Positions 46,059-57,482 of a stretch of DNA of 64,000 nucleotides are shown one piece after another (the first letter of the stretch is position 1; each line of letters starts with the position of its first letter). A program made the position numbers and the translations under genes. A model generated the notes under the pieces. It saw nothing but the letters and a program-made list of their open reading frames with translations. It did no database searches and had not been told where the DNA came from. The stretch spans positions 6,896,607 to 6,960,606 of the forward strand of contig NC_060258.1 of assembly GCF_921293095.1 (NCBI RefSeq), written 5' to 3'. Origin of the DNA: Ischnura elegans. Its lineage: Eukaryota > Arthropoda > Insecta > Odonata > Coenagrionidae.

Positions 46059-47342
46059 CTGCAAAGAGAGTAACACTGATAAACAACTCACCTACTTCAA
46101 AATCAACAACTAAAGAATGCTGATAATCTTGATGAAACAGGATTTTTGTAATCTTATCAATGCCATTAAATAAAAATCGAAACGTGTCTGCAAATCAATC
46201 ACCCATAAACTACATGGCTGTTAGAATCAACATTGGGCAAGAAGATTCTCGGTGAAACTCGGGTCATACTATTATGGCTTTATTATAGCATCATTGGGGC
46301 CATGAGAAGGCCTTCAAATCATGTCATTCACAGCAAACTCATGTTACCCCTGGAATATCAAGGTCATGCAAAGTATCTTCCTTAAAAGTTATAAGCTTGT
46401 ACTAGAAATAGAGATTTAGGGTAACAATTTTCACAGGTAAACTACATTTATGTGTACATTCATTCAAGTGCACACACTGCACTTCATTTGTATGGATAAT
46501 AACTAGTAAGATGAGGTGGTGTAAGTGCAACCTCCCTCAAGAAGATCGTATTTCCGTTCGCGAGGCACGTGGGGGTCGTACAACATATTCCATATATTGT
46601 AATGGAACCAGAGCCGACTACTTCGAAATATTTATCCCACGAATTCTTGTTCCACACTCTTAGAAAATATACCCTTCAGTTCATCCCGTAGTTGTTGGTT
46701 GTGAGGACAGGTAACACCACAGTTCCTTAAGAATCTACATTTCAGAGGAGCTAGGTAAGAACTAAATCTCGTTTTCTCTTCTTCATGGATTAGTTTTCTT
46801 GGTTACTTTAAATTTTAGAACTCGGATCATTACATTTAGTTTAGATGGGGGGGACGCACATTTCCCACCAGATCCAATCATTCCTTCCTTACCGGGTTAT
46901 GTGATTGTAGTATGGCTTAAATTTTTAGTTTCTGTCTGGCAATTCTTGAGTTAAACTTTTTTTGTGTAAATATTACAAATCATTGTGGACTAGAAAACTA
47001 GGCTGTTCAATGAGAGTCCTCATATCAACTTTTATTTTTACGGTTTTTTTGATAAAGGAAGCTTTCTTTAGTTAGTTTTCATAATATAATTACCTTGAAA
47101 TTTGCTCTCATCATAACAATTGCATCTTTTTAAGTGTCATAACCTTAGTTCTATTCAAGTGAAATTGTTTATGCAAAGTTAAACTTGAGACCTATCCTGT
47201 AGCCCTACTAAAATCAAGCTTACATTTTTAGTAGACATATTGTGTGTATTTACTTCACTGTGTTTAAGATCTGGTTGCGTATATTCAATAATTCTGCGCA
47301 TATTATGGGGGTTGCTGTCATAATACGAGCAATAATTATTAT
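46059..47342. other. Intron, nothing recognised
   Basis: The 90 bp upstream of exon 7 (to about 46,150) are conserved in the plus-strand relic at 61,655-61,735. Otherwise no feature. Confidence 0.5.
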
Positions 47343-48183
47343 TGCAAGGTGAAATGGTGCAAAATTACGTAAGAAAAACACATAAGGGACTGCCTTATAG
47401 CAACGATGAACTAAAGAAGGCACTTGACGAATATATAATTGGAAGAATGGGGAGAAAATGTGCTAGTATGAATAAATATGGATTAGAGTTGTCTAAAAAA
47501 GTGGATTTGGAAATGGTAGCTGATCATGCTCGTAAAAATTGTATAAAATACCTTTCAAAGACAACAAACCTCCTGAAGATTGGTTTTCTGGTCTAATTTC
47601 ATGGCACAAATTTTCAATTAAAAACCGCAAAGGATAGAGTATGCAAGAAAAAAGATTTCTGACCATTTGTGATAAATGCTCAATTTGATTTGTTGCAAAA
47701 GACAATCCATGAATTGCACCATAATAATAAACTGGAATGTATGTATAGAATCTGGACGAAACTTCATTTTCTACGTACCCAGGGAAGACAAGAGTTGTTG
47801 GCAACAGTGTATTTCCCTAGACTCATACAATTAGTTTATTAGGTCGTTTGAGCATCATTGTTAATGGCAGAAAGTGCAAATGAAATCAAAGCCCCTCCTT
47901 TGATAGTAATCGAAGGGAAATATGCTCGGGATAGTTGGTGCACTCCCAAAAAATACAGGATTGTAGTGGAGATTGGATTCTGGCTATATTCAGAGGTAAA
48001 ATGTCAGATGCTCACTATATCAGGAAAATTCTGGAGATCAATGAATCAGGTGATCCCGTGGTTTGCTTTCTGAGGACATGTTGCGGGACTGAAAAAAGTT
48101 TCACCAACCCACAGATTGAGGGTTCAAGCGAAATACCTAGGGAAGAAATAAACATATTACCTAAGCCTTCAGTTGGCTGTTGA
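47343..48183 (+). pseudogene. Pogo/jerky-like transposase relic
   Basis: Starts with a Psq-type helix-turn-helix reading (QNYVRKTHKGLPYSNDELKK, then GRMGRKCASM). After frame changes it gives NEIKAPPLIVIEGKYARDSW, resembling the PPLVIFKGK segment of DDE_1 transposases, then at 47,960-48,180 the C-terminal tail GDWILAIFRGKMSDAHYIRK and INILPKPSV. Catalytic-core sequence between them is largely missing and stops are present. Lies in an intron in antisense orientation. No terminal repeats found. Confidence 0.6.
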
Positions 48184-48543
48184 GGATAAGTTAACCATTT
48201 GCCCATCTTTCTTGGGCTAAAACCCAACTTAAAATGAACAAATCAATATTCAATGCTTAATAGTTTGAAGAAATAGTTTGAGTTGTTCCTTTAAATCTAA
48301 TTTATATAAAGATATCTTGTCACATAAAAACTTGATGCTATTTTTATCGTTAATTATTCAGCTTCTAAACACATTTGCTATTTGTAATATGCTCATAAAT
48401 TAATGTATGCAATTCGAATACTGTCACCATCATTAATAAAATCAATTTCACTAAAATTTCTTGGTGTAATATCTAATTAACCAGAAGATGAAAAAAGCCA
48501 ATTCCAATACCTTGGAGAAGGTATTGGAAGTCATTGGGTTTAT

Positions 48544-48601
48544 AGTCAATAGAAATTATATTAGATTGCAATTCTAAAATTGTTTATATAAACTAAGACT
48601 T
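48544..48601 (+). tRNA. Mitochondrial-type tRNA-Cys (GCA) in nuclear insertion
   Basis: The five-bp anticodon stem TTAGA/TCTAA encloses the loop TTGCAAT (anticodon GCA). It lies on the strand opposite ND2 and tRNA-Trp, as in insect mitochondrial genomes. Acceptor pairing AGTC/GACT. Confidence 0.55.
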
Positions 48602-48662
48602 AAAAGATAACTACTTTTATTGGAAGCTTTGAAGGATACTTGTTTTTTAACATAAGATCTTA
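48601..48662 (-). tRNA. Mitochondrial-type tRNA-Trp (UCA) in nuclear insertion
   Basis: Acceptor AAGAT pairs with ATCTT at the other end. The anticodon loop CTTCAAA carries TCA, the mitochondrial Trp anticodon. Probably not expressed in the nucleus. Confidence 0.6.
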
Positions 48663-49294
48663 GTTTAAATTAATTACCACAATTAGAGAAATTCCTACTA
48701 TTGAAATCAATGCTGATATGAATATAATTGATTTATTGTTGTTCTGATTTATTAAAATTGTAGATATATTGTTTATAGTGAATGCAATATAAGTTATTCG
48801 TAGATAAAAATATAATGCAATTTTGGTAGCTATGATCATAACAATAATCAATAAAGTTCCTTTAAATAATAGACAAAACTCCAATATCTTGGATAAGGTA
48901 TTTGAAGTGGTAAGTGAATTTTTCAAGAACGGATAAACATAAGTTGGTACCATAAAAAGCAATGTAATGCCGAATATCTGGACCAATCGCACTTAGCCCA
49001 TGCGTCATGTAATGTGGAAATATATTGCGCATCAGCCATGGGACTCACTTGTCCCACACACGGGGAAGTGCAATCCCTTGAGAAGGCTTTAAGAAATAAT
49101 TTATAAAATTACCACTTTACAGAGAGAGGAATGTAAATCCTAAACTCTTGTTCGGTTATTAATACATATATTTTACAATGGATCTGAGGATTTTAACAAG
49201 CCTAGAAAATTTTCCTAAGTTAGTTTAAAGTTGATATATAGTTCACATGCAATTCAAGTTCAACAGACAATAAATAATTCATAAATAGTATTAC

Positions 49295-49426
49295 CTGATC
49301 AGAAGAGTCTTGATGCAGCTGTTTGCTTGAGGTACCATCAGAGCAATCATTAAACCCACATCCTTCTTCATCATCGCTAATCTCATCATTTTTAACAGAA
49401 GAGCACTTGTAAGTTACTGGATCACT
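49295..49426 (-). CDS. Linker exon 6 (module type C), 44 codons
   Basis: Acceptor CCGATAG before 49,426 and donor GTAATA after 49,295, phase 0/0. Peptide begins SDPVTYKCSSVKNDEISDDE. Closest to exon 9 in its first half. It has no neighbouring type-A or type-B exon of its own, so it represents a partial module copy between the two full ones. Confidence 0.7.
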
Positions 49427-50009
49427 CTATCGGAAAGAGGAACACACTTTGATACACATTTTAATCCATTGGTGCACAAGCATTAGTGATCATGAATGAA
49501 GCTTGAATTACAGGGTTTCTGTAGTAAACAAGTATTCCCTGATGAAGTATTCTGGCCTATTTGTAAAAAACAGAATAACTTAACTGATGAACAAGGTTCA
49601 GCCAGTTAGCTTATTCTTCCTTCTAATATAATCTAATAAAAGCCTTGAGAAAAGGGAGGAACAACTTCATTGGGCACATCATGAGAATGAATAGCTTTTA
49701 AAAGTGGGGACTTCCCTATCATTGTAGTTAACTTCCAAAAAAGAGCAAAGCAAAGAGCACTGAGCTTTTAAGAAGAATGTCATTATCTTGCACAAAAATA
49801 ACTGAAACCTTTACTTACTTATTTGCTCAAAAGCTATGCAACAGTGCTTTCAAGCGTATGAAATTGTTTCAGGTTTAAATGCAATTATTACCTATGATAA
49901 AATATAAACAACAAAATGATAACTTCAACACTTAAACATATATCTCCACTCCTGACCATGGTTTCAACACTATGTCATTTTCACGTCTCACAACCTTTAA
50001 AGCAGACAG

Positions 50010-50430
50010 AAGGCCTAATTATCAGTGATGGATGAAGCTAGAAAGAAACAGTGAATAGAATAGCTTTGGCACACAGAGCACTAGAGAAAAGAGGAATCTC
50101 CACACAGCTGAGGATACTAATACAAAAATATGGAAAATATTCATCGGACACTACATTTTGAGCATATTTAAAAATGATAGCAAGATTTTAAATCGACGGC
50201 CGCATGAAAGCCATAAGTGAAAGCATTGGAAATGTGTTGCTCGTGAATAATGTAGAAGGTAAAAGGGATGGAATGAGGAAATACCAAGGAAGTACAGAAA
50301 ATAGATGGAGAAGTCTTCTAATAAAAAAAACTTGATCGGCCACAGCATGAGATATGACGGACTTATAAAGACAATTGTCAAAAAAAAAAAAAGAAAAGGA
50401 GAGATGGATGGGAAGTAGGGAAAAGATTGC
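50010..50430 (+). pseudogene. Decayed LINE reverse-transcriptase tail (copy C)
   Basis: Homologous to 28,050-28,480 (shared AATGTGTTGCTC, ACCAAGGAAGTA, a GGCCAC...GATATGACGGACTTA stretch), more degraded. Supports duplication of the whole intron after the LINE inserted. Confidence 0.45.
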
Positions 50431-50591
50431 TTCTAGATGTACATATATCATTAGTTTGATTAATAAGGATTTTAAACAGAAAAAGAAAGTAAATATTTAA
50501 AGATATAAAAAACCAATGTTAGGAAGATGCCGATACAGTTTATATGTAACTCAAGGTCAACGGACAATAAATAGTTCGTAAATAGCATTAC

Positions 50592-50723
50592 CAGTCCAGA
50601 AATGTCTTGATGTATCAGTTTGCTTGAGGCACCATCAGTGCAATCACAGAGTCTATTTCCTTCTTTATCATCGCTAATATGATCTTCTTTAACAGAAGGG
50701 CACTTGTATGTTACCAGAATACT
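50592..50723 (-). CDS. Linker exon 5 (module type C), 44 codons
   Basis: Acceptor CCAATAG before 50,723 and donor GTAATG after 50,592, phase 0/0. Peptide begins SILVTYKCPSVKEDHISDDK. Paralogue of exons 6 and 9. The flanking introns match 28.8-29.5 kb and 49.4-49.8 kb. Confidence 0.68.
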
Positions 50724-51792
50724 CTATTGGAAAGAGGAACCTCCATTGATACATATTATAATCCATTGGTACTAGAAGCAAAAGTGATCATGAAGAATGC
50801 TTTAATCACAGGATGTCAGTACAAAATAAATTATTCCCAATGAACGATTCCTGCCTCTAAGTAGAAATAGATTTACTTAATCAGCCAACAACATTTGGCC
50901 AATAAAGTTCTTGTTGTTTCAATATAATCTAATGAAATTCTTGGTAAGAAGAAGGAACCCCTCTATTGGGAAAATTTTAAGAGTAAATAGCTCTTAAAAT
51001 AGAGGACTACCCCTTGCATTATAATTTATTTTCAAAAATGAGCAAGGCAAAGAGCACTGATTTCTAAGAAAATAATAAAAATCCAAGAATTAGCAAAATA
51101 TTAATGTTACATTAATAGTGGAAGGGTTTCAGGACTATAAACAAAAACAGCAGAAAATTGAGTCAAATTAAATAAAAATCAGTTCACCTCACTAAAATTT
51201 GATGTCTTTTGGTAATCCTGCCAAGCCAACGTGAAACACCCCATTCAAAAATGGTAAAGGACAACTTCCTCGTCCTTGTTATGTATTCCTATTCACTTTC
51301 ATCACAAAATCCATATCTGATCTTATTCCTGTGAATATCAATCTTCCACAAGGAACGAGCTATGTTGTTCGACCGGGCTAGCAGCTGCATCATGATGTCA
51401 TGGTCATTCTTTAAACTGTTCCAAACTCAACAGTACTCATCTTTACTCTCAATTCCTAATTACCCTTCCACTCTGTCATAACCAGATTTAAATACTCTGT
51501 TATATTATCAAAACATTAATAACTGCTCAGTGATGTGATGACAGTGCTCTCACTTGCTCAGTAAACAAATTTGAGCTGTCAGTTTTGCATAAAAAAACAA
51601 ATAAGGTTCATTACAATAAATAATTCATTTAAAATGATTCATTCAGGAAATGTATTCTGTAGCTGGTCATTATTGATCAGGAGCAGGAGAACTTTTTACG
51701 TTTGTTCTAAGAGGTGTTGGGAATATTCCTCTAAGGAGTGACATTGCGCCGTAGAAAATTATTAGAACTATACAAGGCAAAATTCAACTCAC

Positions 51793-51912
51793 CAATTCAT
51801 CAGTGGCCAATGGGTCTGACACATCAGTTGAAATTCCTGCTGGATCTGATGTGTACAGCATAGGATAAATCCCTTCACTGAGGTTACCTTCATCCTCGTT
51901 TTTCACTTGAAA
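51793..51912 (-). CDS. Linker exon 4 (module type B), 40 codons
   Basis: Acceptor CTTCCAG before 51,912 and donor GTGAGT after 51,793, phase 0/0. Peptide begins FQVKNEDEGNLSEGIYPMLY and ends STDVSDPLATDEL. Paralogue of exon 8. It has a two-codon insertion relative to it. Confidence 0.7.
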
Positions 51913-52631
51913 CTGGAAGATAGTAATGGGCTTCACTCAATTAAAGAAAAACAATAATAAGCCCATTCGATGATAAAAAAACCTCATTTCCTTGAGGTCA
52001 CTCCAGCTGGCCAATGTACTCATGATATTTTCGCGACTCCCGGATCAAACTCCAGAATATCAACGTTCAACTAGGGAGGGAGAGTTATGCCACAAAAGGC
52101 GTGTGGTTTGAATGAGAGTTTTGGCCACTTACAGCAGAGGCAAAACAGCTGGAAAGATAGATTGAGGTTCCACTGTACATTGAATTGTCTTAATATTTTC
52201 TTCACCCATGCTTGTAATGAGGTGTCACAACAGTTATAGCTGGATCTTTCATTGAAATTAAGGAGGAAGATGGCTTAAAACAAAGAGAGGGCAATAATGA
52301 GACACAGCCCAGTTATAGCCAAGACAAATGGTTTAAACAGACATTTCACATTATCCACAAGGCTACTCAATAAGATACAAGTAATTTCTATCAGAAATTT
52401 CCAGTGTTGTACAAGTGATATTGACTAAAAAAGACCAGTGTGGTTCAGTTTTCTGCCTCATAGGTTACAACTGGAAAAGCCCTCAACTGACAGTGGCATT
52501 ACTTTGAGTGACTTCCCATAAATATACTTATATTTATGACAGACACACCGTCTACCTTATTGCTAACAAGAAATTTGTATAGCTGAAGGTGGTTTAAATC
52601 AGGTTTCACAGTGTACTAGTACATAACTTAC

Positions 52632-52799
52632 CAACTCATTGTCCCTGGACAGTACCAAGTCTGGCACAGGAATGTATATTTCAGTGGTTTGGGCTGAGCA
52701 TGTGGGCTGTGAATATTTTTCAATCACATCTTGAATGCAGCCCTTAGTCTCCACAGAAGGCTCCGAATTGTCATCAGCTGCCCCTCCTCCTTTAAAACT
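52632..52799 (-). CDS. Linker exon 3 (module type A), 56 codons
   Basis: Acceptor TTTCTGCAG before 52,799 and donor GTAAGT after 52,632, phase 0/0. Peptide begins SFKGGGAADDNSEPSVETKG and ends YIPVPDLVLSRDNEL. Paralogue of exon 7. The A-to-B intron here is only 0.7 kb, against 13.6 kb in the second module, the difference being mobile-element insertions. Confidence 0.7.
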
Positions 52800-52944
52800 C
52801 TGCAGAAAAAGTAGCAGTGAAAAAACACTTATCTCCTTAAAAATAGATTGATGGGATGCTCTAAAGCAATGCGAAAAAGGATATTCAACATATCGTCTTT
52901 GCTTTCAAATACAAATGGAGTGGTGTCAGCATGCCTGTGAATCA

Positions 52945-53964
52945 AGTTTTGGGTCTGGTAAATATGGATCTCAGTGGTCGAATAAGTGATGTCTCTGTTG
53001 GTGGGGCAAAAAATATGTTTGTGCTTCTTGATGATTATTCCAGGAAGCCATTTTGCTATTTTTTTTGAAATCCAAAAGTGAAGCATTTGATTGATTCAAT
53101 GCATTTAAAGCTTGGGCTGAGAACAGGACAGATCTAAGGATTAAGGTTGTGAGATCTGACAATGGTCTTGAATTATCTAATCAAAAGTTTGATTCTTTTT
53201 AAGGGTACATGGAATAGAGCATCAGACTAGCACCCCATATACCCCTGAACAGAATGGTGCGGCAGAACGTGCTAATCGCACACAATGTGTAATGACTAGA
53301 TGCACGTTGTTTGATTCAGGCTTACCAAAGGGTTATTGGGTGGAGACCTGTAACACTGCAGTCTACATTAAAACCGTGTACCACATAGAGCTATTCAAGG
53401 TAAGACTCCACAAGACTTGTGTGGAGGAAAAATGTCATCATTGAAACATTTAAGGGATTATCGGTGTCCTGCATATGATCATGTTCCTGATCAGAAAAGA
53501 AGTAAGTGGGATTCTAAGGGGAAAAGGTTAATTTTGTTGGGTATTGTGAAACAAGAATAGGTTATAGACAAATTGATCAAAATAATCCCTCCAGAGTCAT
53601 TAAGGCAAAAAATGATTTCTTAGAAAAATATGCGAGGCCTAATGTAAGAGATTAAAGTGTATCCAATAAGGGTAAGAATGATGCAATGCACCACTTTTTA
53701 TAACTTTTTCCTAGGAATGAATCTAAATTGCCTTTAAATAATGTTAAGTCAATTGGGTTTAATGAGATTAGAATGAAAGGACCAATGACAGAAAGTCAAG
53801 GTTGTGTTTTGGATGGGGAAGTAGACTCCAATAACAATGTCCCATGTATTGAAAATTGTGGTGAATCTATTGAAGTCAGGGAATCCAGTATTGAGAGGGA
53901 GAGAAAATACCCTTTAAGAAATAGGACCCCTAAACTTTACCCTGACTTTGCACCTTCATTTTAG
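52945..53964 (+). pseudogene. Copia-type integrase relic
   Basis: Plus-strand readings in changing frames show a Copia integrase core: GGAKNMFVLLDDYSR with its Asp region, KVVRSDNGLELSNQKF (second Asp) and HQTSTPYTPEQNGAAERANR (Glu region). The post-integrase region follows (YWVETCNTAVYI, GKTPQDLC, LRDYRCPAYDHVPDQKR), then a spacer ending YPLRNRTPKLYPDFAPSF at 53,964. No reverse transcriptase, gag or LTRs remain. Multiple frameshifts and stops. Antisense in intron 2 of the zinc-finger gene. Confidence 0.8.
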
Positions 53965-53993
53965 CTTTGGGTAGTTTTTTTAGTGCCAAGGAT

Positions 53994-54036
53994 CCTATTT
54001 CAGTCGATGAGGACTTGGCTCATCGACTGAAATAGG
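53994..54036. repeat. Perfect hairpin, 17-bp stem
   Basis: CCTATTTCAGTCGATGA (53,994-54,010) and its exact complement (54,020-54,036) enclose a 9-base loop GGACTTGGC. It lies just downstream of the Copia relic. Too isolated to assign. No T-run follows that would suggest a terminator. Confidence 0.75.
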
Positions 54037-55697
54037 CCTGAAGAAAATTGATAATAAACAACGATAACTCCTTCCTTGAAAAACGAAACTACCAAAAAAT
54101 CTAATGATTTGGATAGAGACCATAAACCAGTTCCTAGTTTCTTACACAGATCTACCTACTCAGGAGAGCGTTTAATTCATTTAAAAATCGTAACTAATGT
54201 ATTCTTATATGAATACAGCATTACGTTTCCTTAGATTTCTCTAATGAAATGAATCAAGCAAGAGTTCCTTTACATTACACAAATAAACTTTGCTCCATTG
54301 AAGTAAAATCACTTCTTATAACTGTATGAAACTGAAGTTAATCATTAAAATCCATTGAGATAAATAGGAGATAACAATGCAGATTACAATTTTGAGGAAA
54401 GAAGATTTGTAAAAATAATTTTATGATAATGTCGACTATGGCTGTTTAATGAAAGCATAGATAATTGATTTCAAATAAAAAATGGAATCCCCTGAGGCAA
54501 CCTGATATCACCATGAAGTATGTCTTACAGTCTCATGGAGACTTTGTGCAAGTGATGTGAAGAAAGAAGATGAAACTTTATTTACTTGAAAGTAGGCAAT
54601 TAGATATGAATACTGTTGAAGGGTTTTGTCCATATACACCTAGGTTTGAGGGGAAAAAGCATTTAAAATTTAAAAATATGATCACATTGAATTTAATTAA
54701 ATAATTTGGCTCATTGTTTCAATGCCAGTTTGGCCTAGTGGTAGCGTACCGCACTTTCATTTTGAAAGACCAGGGTTTGACACTCGGAGAGAGTAAATTT
54801 TTTCCAGTCTGCCACCTCCACTTTTTGCAATCTGTTCCATCTTCTTAAGAATACTTGATTTCAGACATTTCACATTTTTTTACTTGACTGCTTCTTGAGA
54901 ATAAGCCCTATATAGACACTGATGTCAGCAAGATTCATCCAAGAAGGAGTGGTAAAACTGCTGGCATCAAAATGAAGGAAACTTATTTTCAGAGCAAAAG
55001 CTTTTAAACAAACTGTCTTTGAAGAGTTACTCAGGTTCCGTGTGGGAGAAAGATATAAGATCAGGGACAACAAAAATTGACAAGCTTGAAATGATCGACA
55101 GATGGGTATACGATCGCTTTGTGGAAGCCAGGAACAGGAATGAACAGGTGATGATGCGGACTTCATAAGAATAGGCTATTTCAGGGTGATTTCAGCACAT
55201 ATCTTAAAATTCTAACCCAGTGCTTCATGGGTTGCATCTTTCAAGAAGAGACACCGAATTGTGCAATGCAAAAATACGTGTCTGTGAGCGAGCGTCTGCT
55301 GAAGAAATATTGCACAAAGCAAAGTAACACACTCATACACAACACAGTATGATATTATGGCCTCAGGAAAGCTGCTTCCTAAAGTTTTTATTGAGCGTGT
55401 CATAACCTGGTGCTGATTTTGGAAAGACAGCCATTATAATTAAAATGCTATATATCCCAAAAATATACAAGAAAAAAAGACCTTCCCATTCATGTAGTTC
55501 ATTCCAATCTCTACTCCAACAATTTTTCCATGCACTTCAAATTCATTAAACAAAATAGATCTATAAAATGAAATACATCCCATTCCCTATGCCATGAAGA
55601 TATTTGCAAAAAACTTATCTGTACAAATAATAAGCATTTTCAAAAAAGTTGACCGAAAAAATATATCATGAGAATCAAAATCATCACCTCATATTTT
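54037..55697. other. Intron with a tRNA-like sequence at 54,727-54,800
   Basis: The stretch from 54,727 has an A-box-like TGGCCTAGTGGTAGCG and a B-box-like GGTTTGACACT at tRNA spacing, with a CTTTC/GAAAG middle stem; it may be a tRNA pseudogene or a SINE head. A mildly coding-like but stop-broken region follows at 54,850-55,400. Nothing else is recognised. Confidence 0.45.
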
Positions 55698-55909
55698 TAA
55701 GGCTTGTTTACGCCACACAATAACATATGAAAGTTGATGTGTGAATGCATGAAAGATGAATGCAAGGACCAAATCACACTGGTTCTATTTTCTATTCATG
55801 CATTCACCCAAGTTGGGTGTGTTACACAATGCATTCTTGTGTACATTTCTGGATTCATTTATTTAGACAATGACTAGCACACGTAAATTCATGGAGTAAA
55901 CAGACCTTT
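55698..55909. mobile_element. MITE, about 210 bp, AAGGYYTGTTTAC termini
   Basis: Left AAGGCTTGTTTACG and right GTAAACAGACCTT are inverted copies. The interior is rich in ATGCATTC and TGTGTAC words. A related element starts at 60,273 (AAAGGCCTGTTTACATGG). Non-coding. Confidence 0.6.
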
Positions 55910-57226
55910 AACCATGAACGGTAATGCAACAACCCCTACCGATTTAAAAAGAAATAGTGTTTAATATCCCCAGCCACAATTATTACGATTCTCACATGGG
56001 AAAAACATCTCAATACATAAACAATAGTATTTTACAAGGAAAAACATATCTTAAATTTAGGATACCTATAGAAATGTGCCCATGTTTACAGAGTAATAAC
56101 TAAAATTCAAACTCTCAATAAATAAAAATCACACTCAATAAATAAAAAACACACTTTTGTGTACATGATTTTTGATAGCACCAAAATCATGTACACAAAA
56201 TATTATTATTGAAGAATTGTTTCATAAACGGTTTGTATAAGCAAAGACATAAAACATTTGATAAACAACTGACAAAGATAATTTTAGCAAATAATATTGT
56301 TATTAAACCAATCAGATACGTTACAAATAAAAAATTGCATGTACTTAATATTGTAACATTGCAACGAACAAGTACACTAAATAGCCAGGTATGTACAATA
56401 CATTTTCTTAACCTGTCCTAAACATTTTAGATCGATTTGTTGAAATATTTCATTGGTTATATCTTCGTGCATTTCCACTTCAAAATGGTAAATAACCCTC
56501 TTAAAGCCCGCAAGTACGATTCTGTGAATTATCTACACTGTAAGTGCTGGATTTTAAAACCAAACAGGGTGTAAAAAGCAAAAGAAATACATCGAAAACA
56601 TATTCCACAAAAATTTTCATGCTCATTGATATCTTAATTGAGTTGGTTATTCATGAATTCAAATGATTCACTTTTTCGGCTATGATTGAATTGTTAACAC
56701 TTAGTTATACCAAAATAAAAAAACGACTTCACTCTTCACCATTGAGTAACCAGTTGCTAGTTAACTAATGCCTCGTCAGGATTAACTAATTCGGAAACAC
56801 TATGTGGGACATTGGACTCTTTTCACTGTTCAGTCGATCATGCACAAGGGCTTTTAGCAACATCTTATGTTGTTCATTAACAAATTTAATACCCCATTAA
56901 CTTTTGATGCCTAATCAAAGCGATTTTTAACAAACGTTGCACGTACCAGTTTGCTACAATCATAAAGCATTATACTTACCCCGTCGTAGCAAGTGATTCA
57001 TCAAATACACAATTAAGTTACTTTTTAAAGTAACTGTTATAACCAGTTCAACCAACAAATACAAACATCTTGCTACATTTTTCATTCTCGTCGATATGAA
57101 ATTGAAACTACCATGACCGGGCTACACGGTACATAATCACGAACATGTTTATATCTGTTTGCGAGAATGATTTAACATCATGTGGAAGTTACAAGAGGCA
57201 TCCAATGAAAAAAAATAAGCACTCAC
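55910..57226. other. Intron, nothing recognised
   Basis: AT-rich. The plus-strand frame at 56,209-56,421 has no recognisable family. Confidence 0.5.
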
Positions 57227-57364
57227 CCTGAAGTTATTTCTGGACCTAAATTTTCTCAGTTCTGCGTCCGATTCATGACAAATATTTCTGAAATCGTAGA
57301 ATTCGATGATCTTTTTCAAGCACAGTGGACATAAAGTGGCAGGCAGGCCATCTCCCACAGCAAC
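57227..57364 (-). CDS. Exon 2: second half of the ZAD domain
   Basis: Acceptor TTTCTTAG before 57,364 and donor GTGAGT after 57,227, 46 codons, phase 0/0. Begins VAVGDGLPATLCPLC and continues IIEFYDFRNICHESDAELRK. It supplies the second Cys pair (CPLC) of the zinc-binding ZAD and the helix with FxxxCxxSxxxL. With exon 1 this makes a complete ZAD, a protein-protein (dimerisation) domain of insect C2H2 proteins. Confidence 0.85.
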
Positions 57365-57482
57365 CTAAGAAAGGAATGAAAACATATGCAAGAGATTTCA
57401 GACGTACCGTGGAAAATATGTACTCATAGAACGGAATAAAACAAGAGGTAAGGAAATCGATAACATGTAACCCGCCACTTAC

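Larger units (their letters stand above)
48541..48992 (-). pseudogene. Nuclear mitochondrial insertion: ND2 3' end, tRNA-Trp, tRNA-Cys
   Basis: Minus strand 48,992-48,663 reads as a hydrophobic protein whose second half (LYFYLRITYIAFTINN) fits the NADH dehydrogenase subunit 2 C-terminus. Its stop overlaps a tRNA-Trp-like sequence (48,662-48,601, anticodon TCA in CTTCAAA). Next, on the opposite strand, is a tRNA-Cys-like sequence. This is the standard insect mitochondrial order. Upstream of about 48,900 the match to ND2 is poor. With the standard code the frame stays open by chance; it is not a nuclear gene. Confidence 0.65.

Noticed and set aside
48660-48992. Novel small membrane protein of 110 residues
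   Set aside because: It is followed directly by tRNA-Trp- and tRNA-Cys-like sequences in mitochondrial order, so a mitochondrial insertion explains it better.
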